Positions 26,546 to 35,176 of a stretch of 64,000 nucleotides of DNA are shown piece after piece. The first letter of the stretch is position 1. Each line of letters opens with the position of its first letter. The DNA lies in contig QFQS01000001.1 in assembly GCA_003243455.1 (NCBI GenBank), positions 1,116,001 to 1,180,000 on the forward strand, read 5' to 3'. The stretch is from Cereibacter sphaeroides. GTDB taxonomy: Bacteria > Pseudomonadota > Alphaproteobacteria > Rhodobacterales > Rhodobacteraceae. A model generated the notes under the pieces. It worked only from the letters and a program-made list of their open reading frames with translations, was not told where the DNA came from and did not search any database. Made by a program: the position numbers and the translations under genes.

Positions 26546-28156
26546 TTACTCGGTCACAAAGACATAGTCGTAGTTGACCGGGATCGACACCGGATCGACG
26601 TACAGCGCATCCTCGCCGCCCATGCGGGGCGACTTCATCGTATAGCGCTGCTCGTTGAACACCGGCGCCCAGGGGGCCTGATCCATGATCTTGACGTAGA
26701 TATCCGACCACATCGCAAGGCGCGCGGGATCCGACGGATCCTTGAAGCTGTCGGCCTTGACCGCCTCGGCATCCAGTGCCTCATCACAGAACTTCGACCA
26801 GTTCCAGCCGCCATCGCCCGCGCCGGCACAACCAAGGATCGGACCATAGAAGTTGGACGGATCGGGGAAGTCCGCGATCCAACCCATGCCGCCCGACCAG
26901 ACCATCGGCGCCGTTCCCGCGCCGCCCGCCTCGATCACGTTGGCCTGCGCAAGGTTCTGCAAGCTGGCCTTGATGCCGATGGCCGCCAGATCCTGCTGGA
27001 TCGCCTGCGCGATACGCGGGTTCGGATCGGTGTTCATGACGTAAAGCTCGGTCTCGAACCCGTCGGCATAGCCTGCATCCGCCAGCAGCTTTTTCGCGCC
27101 TTCGACGTCATAGGCGTAGCCGGCATAGTCCTTGGTATAGCCCGGCATCGACGGCGGCAGCGGCTGCGTCGCGGGTACGGCGCGACCGTTGATGATCTGC
27201 ACGATCCGGTCCTTGTTCAGCGCCATGTTGACGGCCTTGCGCACCTCGACCTTGTCGAAGGGCGCCTTCGTCACGTTCATGGTGATGTAGCCCGTGTGCA
27301 ACTGCCCGCCCTCAACCACGCGGGCGGCCTGTTCGGGATCGCCCATCACCTCCTGGAACTTCGCCGGGGGAATACCGTCGCCGGGGACGTCGACTTCGCC
27401 CTGTTGCAGCCGCAGCAGCGCCACGACCGGTTCCTGCCCGACCTCGAAGGTCACGCTGTCAAGGTAGGGGACGCCGGGACGCCAGTAGTCGGGGTTCTTC
27501 TGGAACACCAACCGCTGCCCGATCGTCCATTCGTTCAGGCTGAAGGCGCCCGTTCCCACGGGATGCTTGCCGAAATCGGCGCCATATTCATCCACCGCTT
27601 CTTTCGGCACCACCGATGCGAAGTTGAGCGCCATGACATGCAGGAAGGTCGCGTCGGGCCTCGACAGCGTGATCTCGACCGTCAGCGGGTCGATGACTTT
27701 CACGCCGGACAGCCCGTCAGGTCCGGCATTCTCGAAACCCGCGATCGAGCCGAAAAAGCCTGCGCCGGGCGATTGCGTCGCCGGATCGGTCACGCGGTCC
27801 AGCGAGTATTTCACATCCTCGGCCGTCATCTCGCGGCCGTTGTGGAATTTTACGCCGGGGCGCAGTTTGAAGGTGAAGGTCAGCCCATCCTCGGACAGCG
27901 TATAGCTTTCGGCCAGTCCGGGGCGCAGGGTCGTCGTACCAGGCACATAATCCATCAGCCCGTCGAACAGCGATTTGATCATCGACCAGTTCTGCCAGTC
28001 ATAGCCAATGGCAGGGTCCAACGTCGCCACGTCATCCTTGTAGGTGATGGTGATCGCGCCGCCGGGCTTGGCATTCGGATCGGGCGTATAGTCCTGCGCC
28101 GCAGCAGGCAGCGCCAGGCACAGCGCGATGGCGGTAGAGGCAAGCCAGTGTTTCAT
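26546..28156 (-). CDS. Peptide-type ABC transporter substrate-binding protein (SBP family 5)
   Basis: The 536-residue periplasmic protein has a signal peptide (about residues 1-21, ending LPAAAQDY) and the family 5 fold of dipeptide, oligopeptide and nickel binding proteins. Typical motifs are LRPGLAESYTLSEDGLTFTFKLRPGVKFHNGREMTAEDVKYSL (core: FKLRPGVKFHNGREMTAEDV) and the later KAPFDKVEVRKAVNMALNKDRIV (core: FDKVEVRKAVNMALNKDRI). In this operon it probably delivers an amide, amidated peptide or related compound to the two permeases, but specificity cannot be read from sequence. It precedes the permease partner order permease-permease-SBP, reversed from the usual SBP-first order. Confidence 0.93.
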   Translation of the reverse strand: MKHWLASTAIALCLALPAAAQDYTPDPNAKPGGAITITYKDDVATLDPAIGYDWQNWSMIKSLFDGLMDYVPGTTTLRPGLAESYTLSEDGLTFTFKLRPGVKFHNGREMTAEDVKYSLDRVTDPATQSPGAGFFGSIAGFENAGPDGLSGVKVIDPLTVEITLSRPDATFLHVMALNFASVVPKEAVDEYGADFGKHPVGTGAFSLNEWTIGQRLVFQKNPDYWRPGVPYLDSVTFEVGQEPVVALLRLQQGEVDVPGDGIPPAKFQEVMGDPEQAARVVEGGQLHTGYITMNVTKAPFDKVEVRKAVNMALNKDRIVQIINGRAVPATQPLPPSMPGYTKDYAGYAYDVEGAKKLLADAGYADGFETELYVMNTDPNPRIAQAIQQDLAAIGIKASLQNLAQANVIEAGGAGTAPMVWSGGMGWIADFPDPSNFYGPILGCAGAGDGGWNWSKFCDEALDAEAVKADSFKDPSDPARLAMWSDIYVKIMDQAPWAPVFNEQRYTMKSPRMGGEDALYVDPVSIPVNYDYVFVTE

Positions 28157-28183
28157 CTTCTCTCTCCTGTTGTTTTCTTCTTT

Positions 28184-29104
28184 TCAGCGTAAACGGATGC
28201 GAGGATCGATCATCGGCGCGATCAGGTCCGCCACAAGGTTGCCAAGGACGATTGCCGTGGCCGAAACCAGCGTGACGCCCATGATGATCGGTATGTCGAC
28301 GCGCTGGATGGCCTGCCAGGCAAGCTGACCCATGCCGGGCCAGCCAAAGACGCTTTCCACCACGACGATGCCCCCCATGAACACGCCGATGTCGATGCCG
28401 ATCATGGCGATGATCGGCAGAATTGCATTCGGCACCGCATGGCGCAGGATCACCCGGCGCTGGCTTAGCCCCTTGGCGCGCGCGGTGCGGATGAAGTCTG
28501 CGCGCAGGACCTCGATCATCGAAGAGCGCATCATTCTGGAATACCAGCCGGATCCCAGGATCCCCAGTGTCAGGGCGGGCAGCACCAGATGGGCAAACGT
28601 CCCGTATCCCCCGATGGGAAACCAGCCCAACCGCACCGCAAAGACATAAAGCAGCAAAAGCCCGACGACGAACTGGGGGGCGGACACGGCAACGAAGCTG
28701 CCGATCATCAGACCCTGGTCCAATGCCTGCCCGCGCCGAAGCGCGGCAAGTATGCCAAGGGTCAGACCGATCAGCAGCTCGCAAAAAATCCCGCCCGCCA
28801 TCAGCAAAAGCGAAGCCGGCAGGCGGGACCAGATCAACTCTGCCACATCCGTCTTTTGCAGGTAGCTGCGGCCAAGGTCGCCCTGCACCAGATTGCCCAG
28901 ATAGCGCGCGTACTGGACGACGAAGGGCTGATCGAGGCCAAGCTGCTGACGAATGTTCTCGACCGTCTGCGGCGTGGCCGAACGCCCGGCGATCTGGCGG
29001 ACCGGGTCCGCCGGCAGCACGTAAAGCAGTACAAAAGTGACGAAAGAAACGCCGAGCAGGATCAGCACGGACTGCAGAAGGCGGCGAAGCAGGTAGGCCC
29101 CCAT
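28184..29104 (-). CDS. Peptide-type ABC transporter permease (DppB-like)
   Basis: A 306-residue inner-membrane permease starting MGAYLLRRLLQSVLILLGVS, the DppB pattern, with six membrane segments and a large periplasmic loop after the first (containing DPVRQIAGRSATPQTVENIR). The EAA loop is seen near residues 195-225 as IEVLRADFIRTARAKGLSQR. The ATG overlaps the stop of the upstream permease by one base. It pairs with the DppC-like subunit. Confidence 0.93.
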   Translation of the reverse strand: MGAYLLRRLLQSVLILLGVSFVTFVLLYVLPADPVRQIAGRSATPQTVENIRQQLGLDQPFVVQYARYLGNLVQGDLGRSYLQKTDVAELIWSRLPASLLLMAGGIFCELLIGLTLGILAALRRGQALDQGLMIGSFVAVSAPQFVVGLLLLYVFAVRLGWFPIGGYGTFAHLVLPALTLGILGSGWYSRMMRSSMIEVLRADFIRTARAKGLSQRRVILRHAVPNAILPIIAMIGIDIGVFMGGIVVVESVFGWPGMGQLAWQAIQRVDIPIIMGVTLVSATAIVLGNLVADLIAPMIDPRIRLR

Positions 29105-30009
29105 CAGCTCCGCCCCCGCTGGGTTGGGTCCAGCACATCGCGCAGTGCGTCGCCCACAAGGTTGAACGCCAGCGCCAGCATGACGATCGCCGCGCCCGGG
29201 ATGAAGACGAGCCAGGGAGCAGCCTGAAAGTATGTCTGGTTTTCAAAGATGATGTTGCCCCAGCTCGGCGTCGGCGGCTGCACTCCGACACCAAGATAGG
29301 ACAGGGTCGCCTCAAGCAGGACGGTGGTCGAAATTCCCAGCGTTCCCCAGACGATGATCGTCGGCACCAGATGCGGCAGGATATGGCGGAACAGGATGCG
29401 CGAGGTCGAGGCGCCAAGCGTGCGTTCGGCGGCAATGAACTCGCGCTCGGCAAGCCCCGTCGTCTCGGTATAGATCACACGCGCTGTCTGCACCCAGTTC
29501 ACCAGCGCGATCACCATGGCGACGATCCATAGCGACGGCGTAAAGATCGCCGCCAGGCAGATCGCCAGGAGCAGCGCAGGGAAAGCCATCATCAGGTCGG
29601 TCAGCCGCATCAGGGCAGCCCCGATCCAGCCGCGGAAGAACCCTGCGGTAACGCCGACAAGCGTGCCGATGGCCAAGGCCAAACCGTTGGCCACGACCCC
29701 GATGATCAGCGAGGTTCGCGCCCCGTAAAGGATGCGGCTAAGCAGATCCCGCCCCAGAAGATCGGTCCCGAACAGATAGGTCGCATTCGGCGGCAGCGGC
29801 GCGCCTTCTATGGTCAGCCCGTCGAAAAGCTGGTCCTCCGGGGCAAAGGGCGCAAGCCACGGCGCCAGCACCGCGCCGCCGACGATCAGGATGATGATCG
29901 CCAGCCCGAACAGCGCCAGCTTCCGCGCCATCAGGCGGCGAAGGATGCCCATCGGCGGCAGCGGGCGTGTCATGGCAACGGGCGGACCGGCATCAGCCAT
30001 CGGCGTCAC
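29104..30009 (-). CDS. Peptide-type ABC transporter permease (DppC-like)
   Basis: A 301-residue permease with an N-terminal cytoplasmic tail, six membrane segments and DppC features: YLFGTDLLGRDLLSRILYGA in the first periplasmic loop and an EAA loop with AEREFIAAERTLGASTSRIL. The start codon lies inside the end of the amiR-like gene (17-base overlap), so the transporter is directly coupled to the regulatory genes. Confidence 0.93.
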   Translation of the reverse strand: MTPMADAGPPVAMTRPLPPMGILRRLMARKLALFGLAIIILIVGGAVLAPWLAPFAPEDQLFDGLTIEGAPLPPNATYLFGTDLLGRDLLSRILYGARTSLIIGVVANGLALAIGTLVGVTAGFFRGWIGAALMRLTDLMMAFPALLLAICLAAIFTPSLWIVAMVIALVNWVQTARVIYTETTGLAEREFIAAERTLGASTSRILFRHILPHLVPTIIVWGTLGISTTVLLEATLSYLGVGVQPPTPSWGNIIFENQTYFQAAPWLVFIPGAAIVMLALAFNLVGDALRDVLDPTQRGRS

Positions 30010-30598
30010 CGCTCAGCGGGCGTGGCCCGCGCTGGCCCGCCACCACACGTTCCGCCGCCGCCTCGAAACTTACGCGCCACGCCATCGCCATGCGGCGCAA
30101 CTGCGCATAGGCCTCGTCCTCGGATTTGCCCAGGCTCATCAGCATCGCCACGGCCCGAACAATCGTCTGCCGCTGCCCCAACCGGTGCTGAAGGTCGTCT
30201 ATTTCCGCCGAAAGCTGTCGGCGCGCGTCGAATGCAGCCCGCGCGATCAGCAGCGCCGAAAACGCCCCGCCATCGCCCACAGGTTTGAGCAGTTGCGCAT
30301 CTGCGCCCGCGTTCAGCGCCCATTCCACTCGGCCCGGTGCCTCGGAGCCAATAAGGGCGATCAGCGGCATCGGCGGCTCGCCCGGCGCCCAGGGGAACTG
30401 GCTGTCATGCCCGTGATCGGCATCGAAAAATATGAAATCGGCCCCGAGTGCTGACGCAGGAAGATCGGGCCAGTAGTGCTCGACCTCCAGACCGATGGCC
30501 GCCAGCTGACGCTCCAGCGCCTGCACTGTCGCATGTGGCCTGTGCAGCAGGATCGCCCGCGCACCGCCAAGGTTCTGGCTGCGAAGCCTGCGTCTCAT
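29993..30598 (-). CDS. amiR: AmiR/NasT-type ANTAR antiterminator
   Basis: The 201-residue protein has an N-terminal pseudo-receiver domain (about residues 10-125) and a C-terminal ANTAR RNA-binding domain (about residues 130-190). The ANTAR signature is visible in IVRAVAMLMSLGKSEDEAYAQLRRMAM. The receiver half lacks an obvious phosphoacceptor context (FFDADHGHD), as in AmiR, which is controlled by its partner AmiC, not by phosphorylation. AmiR binds the leader mRNA and prevents terminator formation. I chose ATG 30598 because it overlaps the amiC stop as ATGA. The terminator at 31707-31760 is the expected target. Confidence 0.87.
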   Translation of the reverse strand: MRRRLRSQNLGGARAILLHRPHATVQALERQLAAIGLEVEHYWPDLPASALGADFIFFDADHGHDSQFPWAPGEPPMPLIALIGSEAPGRVEWALNAGADAQLLKPVGDGGAFSALLIARAAFDARRQLSAEIDDLQHRLGQRQTIVRAVAMLMSLGKSEDEAYAQLRRMAMAWRVSFEAAAERVVAGQRGPRPLSGDADG

Positions 30599-31692
30599 GG
30601 CACCACCCGCAGATGCGGCGCCAGGCTTGGCAAAGCGCGTCCCCGCGTAAGATAGGGATCGCCCGCAACCCGACCGAAATCCTTGACCACTTCGAAACGG
30701 CCATTGCGCACTTGCGCGATCAGCACGGGCAAAACTGTATGATGGGTCTTTGGATCGATGCCTGTACCGCCCACCGCCTCGGACTGCAGCAGGGCAGAAA
30801 TCGGGGTCTGTTCCGCGCCGGGATGTCCCGCCAGCAGCCGCGCCAGTCGCCAGACCGCCGCGTGCCCCGCCGCTTCGTGAGAGGATCCGAAATCGCCGCT
30901 CAGCGCGGGCTTCACCCCCGATCCCCGGAAATAGGGGCCGGCCGCCAGCAGGCCCTCGGCTGCGGGGCCAACCGCCGGCAGTTCGCATTCTGTCAGGTTG
31001 CAGGACAGGACAGGGCAGCGGCCGGAACCAAAATGCGGGTCCTGTCGGCCAAGGTCGGCAAAGGCAGCCAGAAACCGGTACTGCGACACGCCTATCAGGT
31101 TGTTCAGGATGAAGTCCGGCCGGGTCGCGCGTATTTCCTCGATCATCCGGTCGATTTCGGTCGATCCGATGGGAAGATAGCGCTCGCCAAGAGTCTCTCC
31201 CCCTGCGTCAGCGATCAGCTCTCGCGCAAGGCGGTTCATCTCCCAGCCCCAGATGTAGTTCGATCCGGTCAGATAGCCGCGCCGCCCATAGTTCGCGAAG
31301 GTCCACCCCAGCAGTGGCAATAGATGCTGGTTCGGACAGGCATGGCTGTAGATCACATGATCGGATGCTTCGAACCCCTCATAGGGCTGGTTATACCACA
31401 GCGTCGCCCCCGCCCGTTCCAGCGTGGGGATGATTTCCTTGCGGCTCCAAGAGGTTACGCAACCGATGACATGACGGGCGGAAGTCGTGCGCAGGATTTC
31501 CTCGCACATCGGTTCGTACAGATCGATGTTGCCGCCAGGATCGCGCTCGACGGGGGCAAAGGCGATGTCGAGACCGGGATCGGCATTCACCTCGGCCACT
31601 GCGGTCAGCACGCCCATCCGGCAAGCTTCCGAGATCAGCGAGTAGCTGCCAGAGCGGGAATAGAGAAGTCCCAGGTCGATCCGCCGCTTCAT
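30595..31692 (-). CDS. amiC: AmiC-like amide sensor (periplasmic-binding-protein fold, cytoplasmic)
   Basis: A 365-residue protein with the type 1 periplasmic-binding fold of AmiC and of urea/short-amide binding proteins: RIDLGLLYSRSGSYSLISEA at the N-terminus, VIGCVTSWSRKEIIPTLE and TLWYNQPYEGFEASDHVIYS in the first lobe. It starts MKRRIDLG with no signal peptide, as expected for a cytoplasmic sensor that sequesters AmiR until an amide binds. I chose ATG 31692 because it matches the family N-terminus and lies directly after the leader terminator; the open frame to 31773 would translate through that terminator hairpin. First gene of a seven-gene operon. Confidence 0.88.
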   Translation of the reverse strand: MKRRIDLGLLYSRSGSYSLISEACRMGVLTAVAEVNADPGLDIAFAPVERDPGGNIDLYEPMCEEILRTTSARHVIGCVTSWSRKEIIPTLERAGATLWYNQPYEGFEASDHVIYSHACPNQHLLPLLGWTFANYGRRGYLTGSNYIWGWEMNRLARELIADAGGETLGERYLPIGSTEIDRMIEEIRATRPDFILNNLIGVSQYRFLAAFADLGRQDPHFGSGRCPVLSCNLTECELPAVGPAAEGLLAAGPYFRGSGVKPALSGDFGSSHEAAGHAAVWRLARLLAGHPGAEQTPISALLQSEAVGGTGIDPKTHHTVLPVLIAQVRNGRFEVVKDFGRVAGDPYLTRGRALPSLAPHLRVVP

Positions 31693-31706
31693 GCCACCCC
31701 GAAACG

Positions 31707-31760
31707 AAAAAGCCCCGCTCCCGAACCCGGCCACAAGGTACCGGGATCGGAAGGCGGGGC
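31707..31760 (-). terminator. Intrinsic terminator in the amide-operon leader (antitermination site)
   Basis: Read leftward, GCCCCGC (31760-31754) pairs with GCGGGGC (31718-31712), and inside it CCGATCCCGG (31750-31741) pairs with CCGGGTTCGG (31730-31721) with one mismatch around a 10-base loop. Five uridines follow at once (31711-31707). This is a strong intrinsic terminator only 14 bases before the amiC ATG. Upstream, a hairpin GGAC-AUAGC-GUCC (31854-31842) and a GC-rich hairpin (31837-31801) are possible parts of the ANTAR recognition element. The arrangement is that of AmiR-controlled leaders. Confidence 0.8.
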
Positions 31761-31883
31761 ATGATTGCCGCATTGATCGCTTATCTGGACAGCCCTTCCT
31801 CCGCCGTTGTCAAGCCGCAAGCTTGCAAAGGCGGCGGTGAAGGACGCTATGTCCGGCTTTCAGGCTTCCCCGCGCGCCCCGCT

Positions 31884-31913
31884 TAAATAACAGGCACACT
31901 GCGGTGCCGTCCA
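31884..31913 (-). promoter_or_regulatory. Candidate amide-operon promoter
   Basis: On the minus strand TGGACG (31913-31908) and TATTTA (31889-31884) are separated by 18 bases and could be -35 and -10 boxes. The transcript would begin near 31877 and carry a leader of about 185 bases containing the terminator. The -35 box touches the stop region of the upstream monooxygenase gene. Prediction by eye. Confidence 0.35.
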
Positions 31914-32933
31914 CTACCGCCAGCCCAGGGCCGGGGCCACATGTTTCAGGATCGCCTCGATGACATGGGCGTTGTAATCGACGCCCAACTGGTTCGGCAC
32001 GGTCAAAAGCAGCGTATCGGCCTCGGCGATCGCCTCATCCTTCCGCAACTCTTCGATCAGCACCTCCGGCTCGGCCGCATAGCTGCGCCCAAAGACCGCG
32101 CGGGTATCGTCGATCACGCCGATCTGGTCCTGTTCGGGCCGCCCTCCACCGAAATACATCCGGTCGGTGTCGTTCATCAGCGCAAAGATCGACCGGCTGA
32201 CCGACACGCGCGGGGTGCGGCTATGGCCTGCCTCTTTCCACGCCTCGCGGTATTTGCGGATCTGCTTGGCCTGCTGGATATGCAGCGGCTCGCCGGACTC
32301 GTCCCACTTGAGCGTCGAGCTTTGCAGGTTCATCCCCACCGTCGCCGCCCAGACGGCGGTCGCGTCAGACGCCGCCCCCCACCAGATCCGGTCGCGCAAG
32401 CCTTCCGAATGCGGCTCCAGCCGCAGCAGGCCCGGCGGGTTCGGGAACATCGGGCGCTGATTGGGTTGGGCAAACCCCTTGCCTTCCAACAGCTTCAGGA
32501 AGGTCAGCGCATGATCCCGCGCCATGTCCTGATCGCTTTCGCCCTCGACCGGGGAATAGCCGAAATGCCGCCAGCCGTCTATCACCTGCTCGGGGCTGCC
32601 ACGCGAGATACCCAGTTGCAGCCGCCCGCCCGCGATCAGATCGGCGGAACTTGCATCCTCCAGCATGTAGAACGGGTTCTCATAGCGCATGTCGATCACG
32701 CCGGTCCCGATCTCGATCTTGCTGGTCCGCGCGCCGACCGCTGCCAGCAGCGGGAAGGGCGACGACAACTGCCGCGCAAAGTGGTGAACGCGGAAATAGG
32801 CGCCATCCGCGCCCAGTTCCTCGGCGGCAACCGCAAGGTCGATGGATTGCAAAAGCACATCCGCCGCGGACCGCGTTCCTGACTGCGGCGAGGGCGTCCA
32901 ATGACCAAAGGAAAGGAAACCGATCTTTTTCAT
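31914..32933 (-). CDS. LLM-class flavin-dependent monooxygenase
   Basis: A 339-residue luciferase-like (bacterial luciferase, FMN- or F420-type) oxidoreductase with the expected TIM-barrel segments: LGADGAYFRVHHFARQLSSPF (core: GADGAYFRVHHFARQ), KIEIGTGVIDMRYENPF and SADLIAGGRLQLGISRGSPE, which contact flavin. The subfamily resembles stand-alone LLM oxidoreductases of unknown substrate in proteobacteria. Its ATG overlaps the end of a broken LysR gene as ATGA, so a functional regulator probably once lay upstream. It might use reduced flavin from SsuE further upstream, but this is only a guess. Confidence 0.86.
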   Translation of the reverse strand: MKKIGFLSFGHWTPSPQSGTRSAADVLLQSIDLAVAAEELGADGAYFRVHHFARQLSSPFPLLAAVGARTSKIEIGTGVIDMRYENPFYMLEDASSADLIAGGRLQLGISRGSPEQVIDGWRHFGYSPVEGESDQDMARDHALTFLKLLEGKGFAQPNQRPMFPNPPGLLRLEPHSEGLRDRIWWGAASDATAVWAATVGMNLQSSTLKWDESGEPLHIQQAKQIRKYREAWKEAGHSRTPRVSVSRSIFALMNDTDRMYFGGGRPEQDQIGVIDDTRAVFGRSYAAEPEVLIEELRKDEAIAEADTLLLTVPNQLGVDYNAHVIEAILKHVAPALGWR

Positions 32934-33205
32934 CTATCAATACCCATGCTCACTTCGCGGCTTGCGAAGGATTTGCGCCAAATTAGGGGGCGCAGCACCT
33001 GCCCCACAAGTGCATTGCCCCGCACAGCAAATGTGCGCCGCCCCTGGCGCGGAACCGGGCCTTCGGCAAAGACCGCAATCAGCGCCTGCAAGGCGGGCGA
33101 GGTGCTGCGCGTGCGCGGAAAATAGAGGAAAAGCAGCTCTTCCACCGGGCACCAATCCTCCGGCACCCGCACAAGACGGCCCGCGCGGATGTCGAGGTCG
33201 TCGGT
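32930..33205 (-). pseudogene. Remnant of a LysR-family regulator (C-terminal piece only)
   Basis: The frame encodes DLDIRAGRLVRVPEDWCP followed by LFLYFPRTRSTSPALQALI, which matches the last third of the LysR effector-binding domain (typical family pattern: AGRLVRVLEDWCP ... SPALRALI). The helix-turn-helix and most of the sensing domain are missing. The LysR-like similarity stops at a TAG codon at 33208-33206, beyond which unrelated hairpin-rich DNA begins. About 50 non-conserved residues trail the conserved part. No start codon or ribosome binding site is evident, so it is a dead fragment. Confidence 0.7.
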
Positions 33206-33547
33206 CTAGTTCAGATCAACAAGACGCTGGACCGGCTTGAGCGGAACGATGTGAAATAGCGCTTCGTGATTGATATGAAGGCCAGCTAGCCCGCCGCTTG
33301 TCTGGCGAAGGCCATCGCCTTCGCCATGCGCTGAAGATCGAGTTGCACCGGCCGGTGGCCCAAAGCCACCGGCCAGCGCCCGCCCCGCCAATGGCGGGCG
33401 CTTCGCACCCGCCGGGGCAGGCACTGGCCTCTGTTTCTCCCGGCACGAGCGGTCTTGGGGCGACGTTGCGCAGCGGGCGGGGAAACGCGGATCGCGTTTC
33501 TGATCCCGCCCGGCCAAACCTGAAAACTTGTTACTCCAATCTTGCGC
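33206..33547. repeat. Hairpin-rich intergenic stretch of unknown origin
   Basis: Three strong hairpins lie close together: GGCGAAGGC/GCCTTCGCC at 33304-33325, GCCGGTGGC/GCCACCGGC at 33351-33373 and CCCGCC/GGCGGG at 33384-33398. On the minus strand a frame ends in a stretch reading HEALFHIVPLKPVQRLVDLN just at the LysR junction, which could be the tail of a lost mobile-element gene, but I cannot name a family. The hairpins follow the ssuB stop (33548) and may end that transcript. No intact gene is present. Confidence 0.5.
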
Positions 33548-34297
33548 CTACCTAAAAATCGCGCCCAGTATCCGCGCCTCGACCGCCGCCAGTTCCGCGC
33601 TGGCCTTCGGCCTCGGGTGCGGCAGCGTGATCATCTCTTCATGTGCGATCCGCCCGCCATCCAGCACAATCACCCGGTCCGACATCGCCACCGCCTCGGC
33701 CACGTCATGCGTCACAAGGATCGCCGTGAACCCCACGTCGCGCTTCACCTGCAAAATCAGATCCTGCATCACGATCCGCGTCAGCGCGTCCAGCGCCCCC
33801 AGCGGCTCATCCAGCGCCAGAAGCTTCGGCTGGCTGACCAGCGCGCGGGCCAGCGCAACCCGGCTTTTCTGCCCGCCCGACAGGCTGGCAGGCCAGGCGT
33901 CTGCCTTTGCCTCCAGCTGCACCGCCTGCAAGGCCCCCAGCGCCCGGCCATTCAGCACCGCCGGCACGCCTTCCTCGGGCAGTCCAAGCCGAACGTTGTC
34001 CTGCACTGTGGCCCAGGGCAACAGGCGCGGCTCCTGGAACATGATGCGCACCTGATCTCGCGCGGCCGCCTCGGGCGTCTCGCCACCCACCTCGATCTCA
34101 CCGCCCGAAGGCTGATCCAGCCCCGCGATCAGCCGCAGCAGCGTGCTTTTCCCGCAGCCGGACTTGCCCACGATCGACAGGAACTCACCCGGCCTGATGT
34201 CCAGGTGCAGCCCGGACAGCACCGCATTCGCGCCGAACCGCTTTTCGACACCGCGCAAGCTGACCGCTGCGCCAATCGTTGAGGAATTATCGAGCAT
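33548..34297 (-). CDS. ssuB: Aliphatic sulfonate ABC importer ATPase SsuB
   Basis: The 249-residue ATPase belongs to the nitrate/sulfonate/taurine class, with Walker A GKSGCGKST, Q-loop MFQEPRLLPWATVQDNV (the LLPW pattern is typical of this class), signature LSGGQKSRVALARAL, Walker B LLALDEPLGALD and switch histidine VTHDVAEAV. Starting at ATG 34297 gives the normal length and an 11-base overlap with ssuC. It powers uptake of alkanesulfonates for sulfur supply. Last gene of the ssuEADCB operon. Confidence 0.92.
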   Translation of the reverse strand: MLDNSSTIGAAVSLRGVEKRFGANAVLSGLHLDIRPGEFLSIVGKSGCGKSTLLRLIAGLDQPSGGEIEVGGETPEAAARDQVRIMFQEPRLLPWATVQDNVRLGLPEEGVPAVLNGRALGALQAVQLEAKADAWPASLSGGQKSRVALARALVSQPKLLALDEPLGALDALTRIVMQDLILQVKRDVGFTAILVTHDVAEAVAMSDRVIVLDGGRIAHEEMITLPHPRPKASAELAAVEARILGAIFR

Positions 34298-35096
34298 AGG
34301 CCGGGTTCCACGAAAGCGCCCGCGCCTCAAGCGCACGTGTCAGGCTGTCGGCCACCTTGCCAAGTGCGGCATACAGCAGGATCGCCAGCACCACGACATC
34401 CAGCAGCATGAACTCCCGCGCCTGCATCGCCATGTAGCCAAGCCCCGAGGATGCCGACAACGTCTCGGCCACGATCAGCGTCAGCCACATCAGCCCCAGC
34501 CCATAGCGCAGGCCGACGAAGATCGAGGGCAACGCACCGGGCAGAATGATCCGCCGGAACAGCCGCCAAGGCGACAACCCATAGGCCCGGCCCATCTCGA
34601 TCAGCTGCGGATCGACGTTACGAATGCCGTGGAAGGTATTGAGGTAAATCGGGAAAAACACTGATAACGAGACAAGGAAAAGCTTCGCCCCCTCCCCGAT
34701 GCCGAACCACACGATCACTAGCGGGATCAGCGCCAGGTTCGGGATGTTTCGGATCATCTGCAGCGTCGTATCGGTGAACAACGCCGACTGCTTCGACAAA
34801 CCGTTCGCGATGCCCAGCAGGAAACCGATGCTGCCCCCGACCGCCAGCCCAGACAGCGCCCTCAACCCCGACACCCCCAGATGCCGCGCCAGCTCGCCCG
34901 ACAAAAGCTTTTCCCACCCCGTCGCCAGAACCGCGCTTGGCCGCGGCAATATCCGGTCCGAGATCAGCCCCAGGTGACTGCCCGCCTCCCAGCCCAGCAG
35001 CAGTGCCGCTGGCAACAGAAACGGAATAAGCCCCCGCAAGCTGACGCTTGGCACCGAAGGCAGACGCGCCGGGATTGGAAGTTCGGTAACGCTCAT
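34287..35096 (-). CDS. ssuC: Aliphatic sulfonate ABC importer permease SsuC
   Basis: A 269-residue permease with six membrane segments and the class motif MGRAYGLSPWRLFRRIILPGALPSIFVGLR in the EAA loop (core: GLSPWRLFRRIILPGALPS). LLLGWEAGSHLGLISDRILPRPSAV near the N-terminus is typical of SsuC/TauC (core: LISDRILPRPSAV). ATG 35096 is supported by AGGAG eight bases upstream. It lies 80 bases after ssuD. Confidence 0.92.
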   Translation of the reverse strand: MSVTELPIPARLPSVPSVSLRGLIPFLLPAALLLGWEAGSHLGLISDRILPRPSAVLATGWEKLLSGELARHLGVSGLRALSGLAVGGSIGFLLGIANGLSKQSALFTDTTLQMIRNIPNLALIPLVIVWFGIGEGAKLFLVSLSVFFPIYLNTFHGIRNVDPQLIEMGRAYGLSPWRLFRRIILPGALPSIFVGLRYGLGLMWLTLIVAETLSASSGLGYMAMQAREFMLLDVVVLAILLYAALGKVADSLTRALEARALSWNPAYAR

Positions 35097-35176
35097 GGAC
35101 AGGCTCCTGAAAAAGATGTTCCCCCGGGACCGCACGGCTCGGGGAGGCGCGGCTTTGGCCCCGGGGGGTGCTGCGG

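Noticed and set aside
26525..28192. 555-residue open frame on the plus strand
   Set aside because: Antisense to the peptide-type binding protein, with no domain signal.
31693..31773. Longer amiC reading frame from 31773
   Set aside because: It would translate through the leader terminator; the AmiC-like N-terminus begins at 31692.
33206..33517. 103-residue frame as a real transposase gene
   Set aside because: Only the last 20 or so residues look protein-like, the rest is proline/arginine-rich GC bias across hairpins, and I could not identify a transposase family or terminal inverted repeats.
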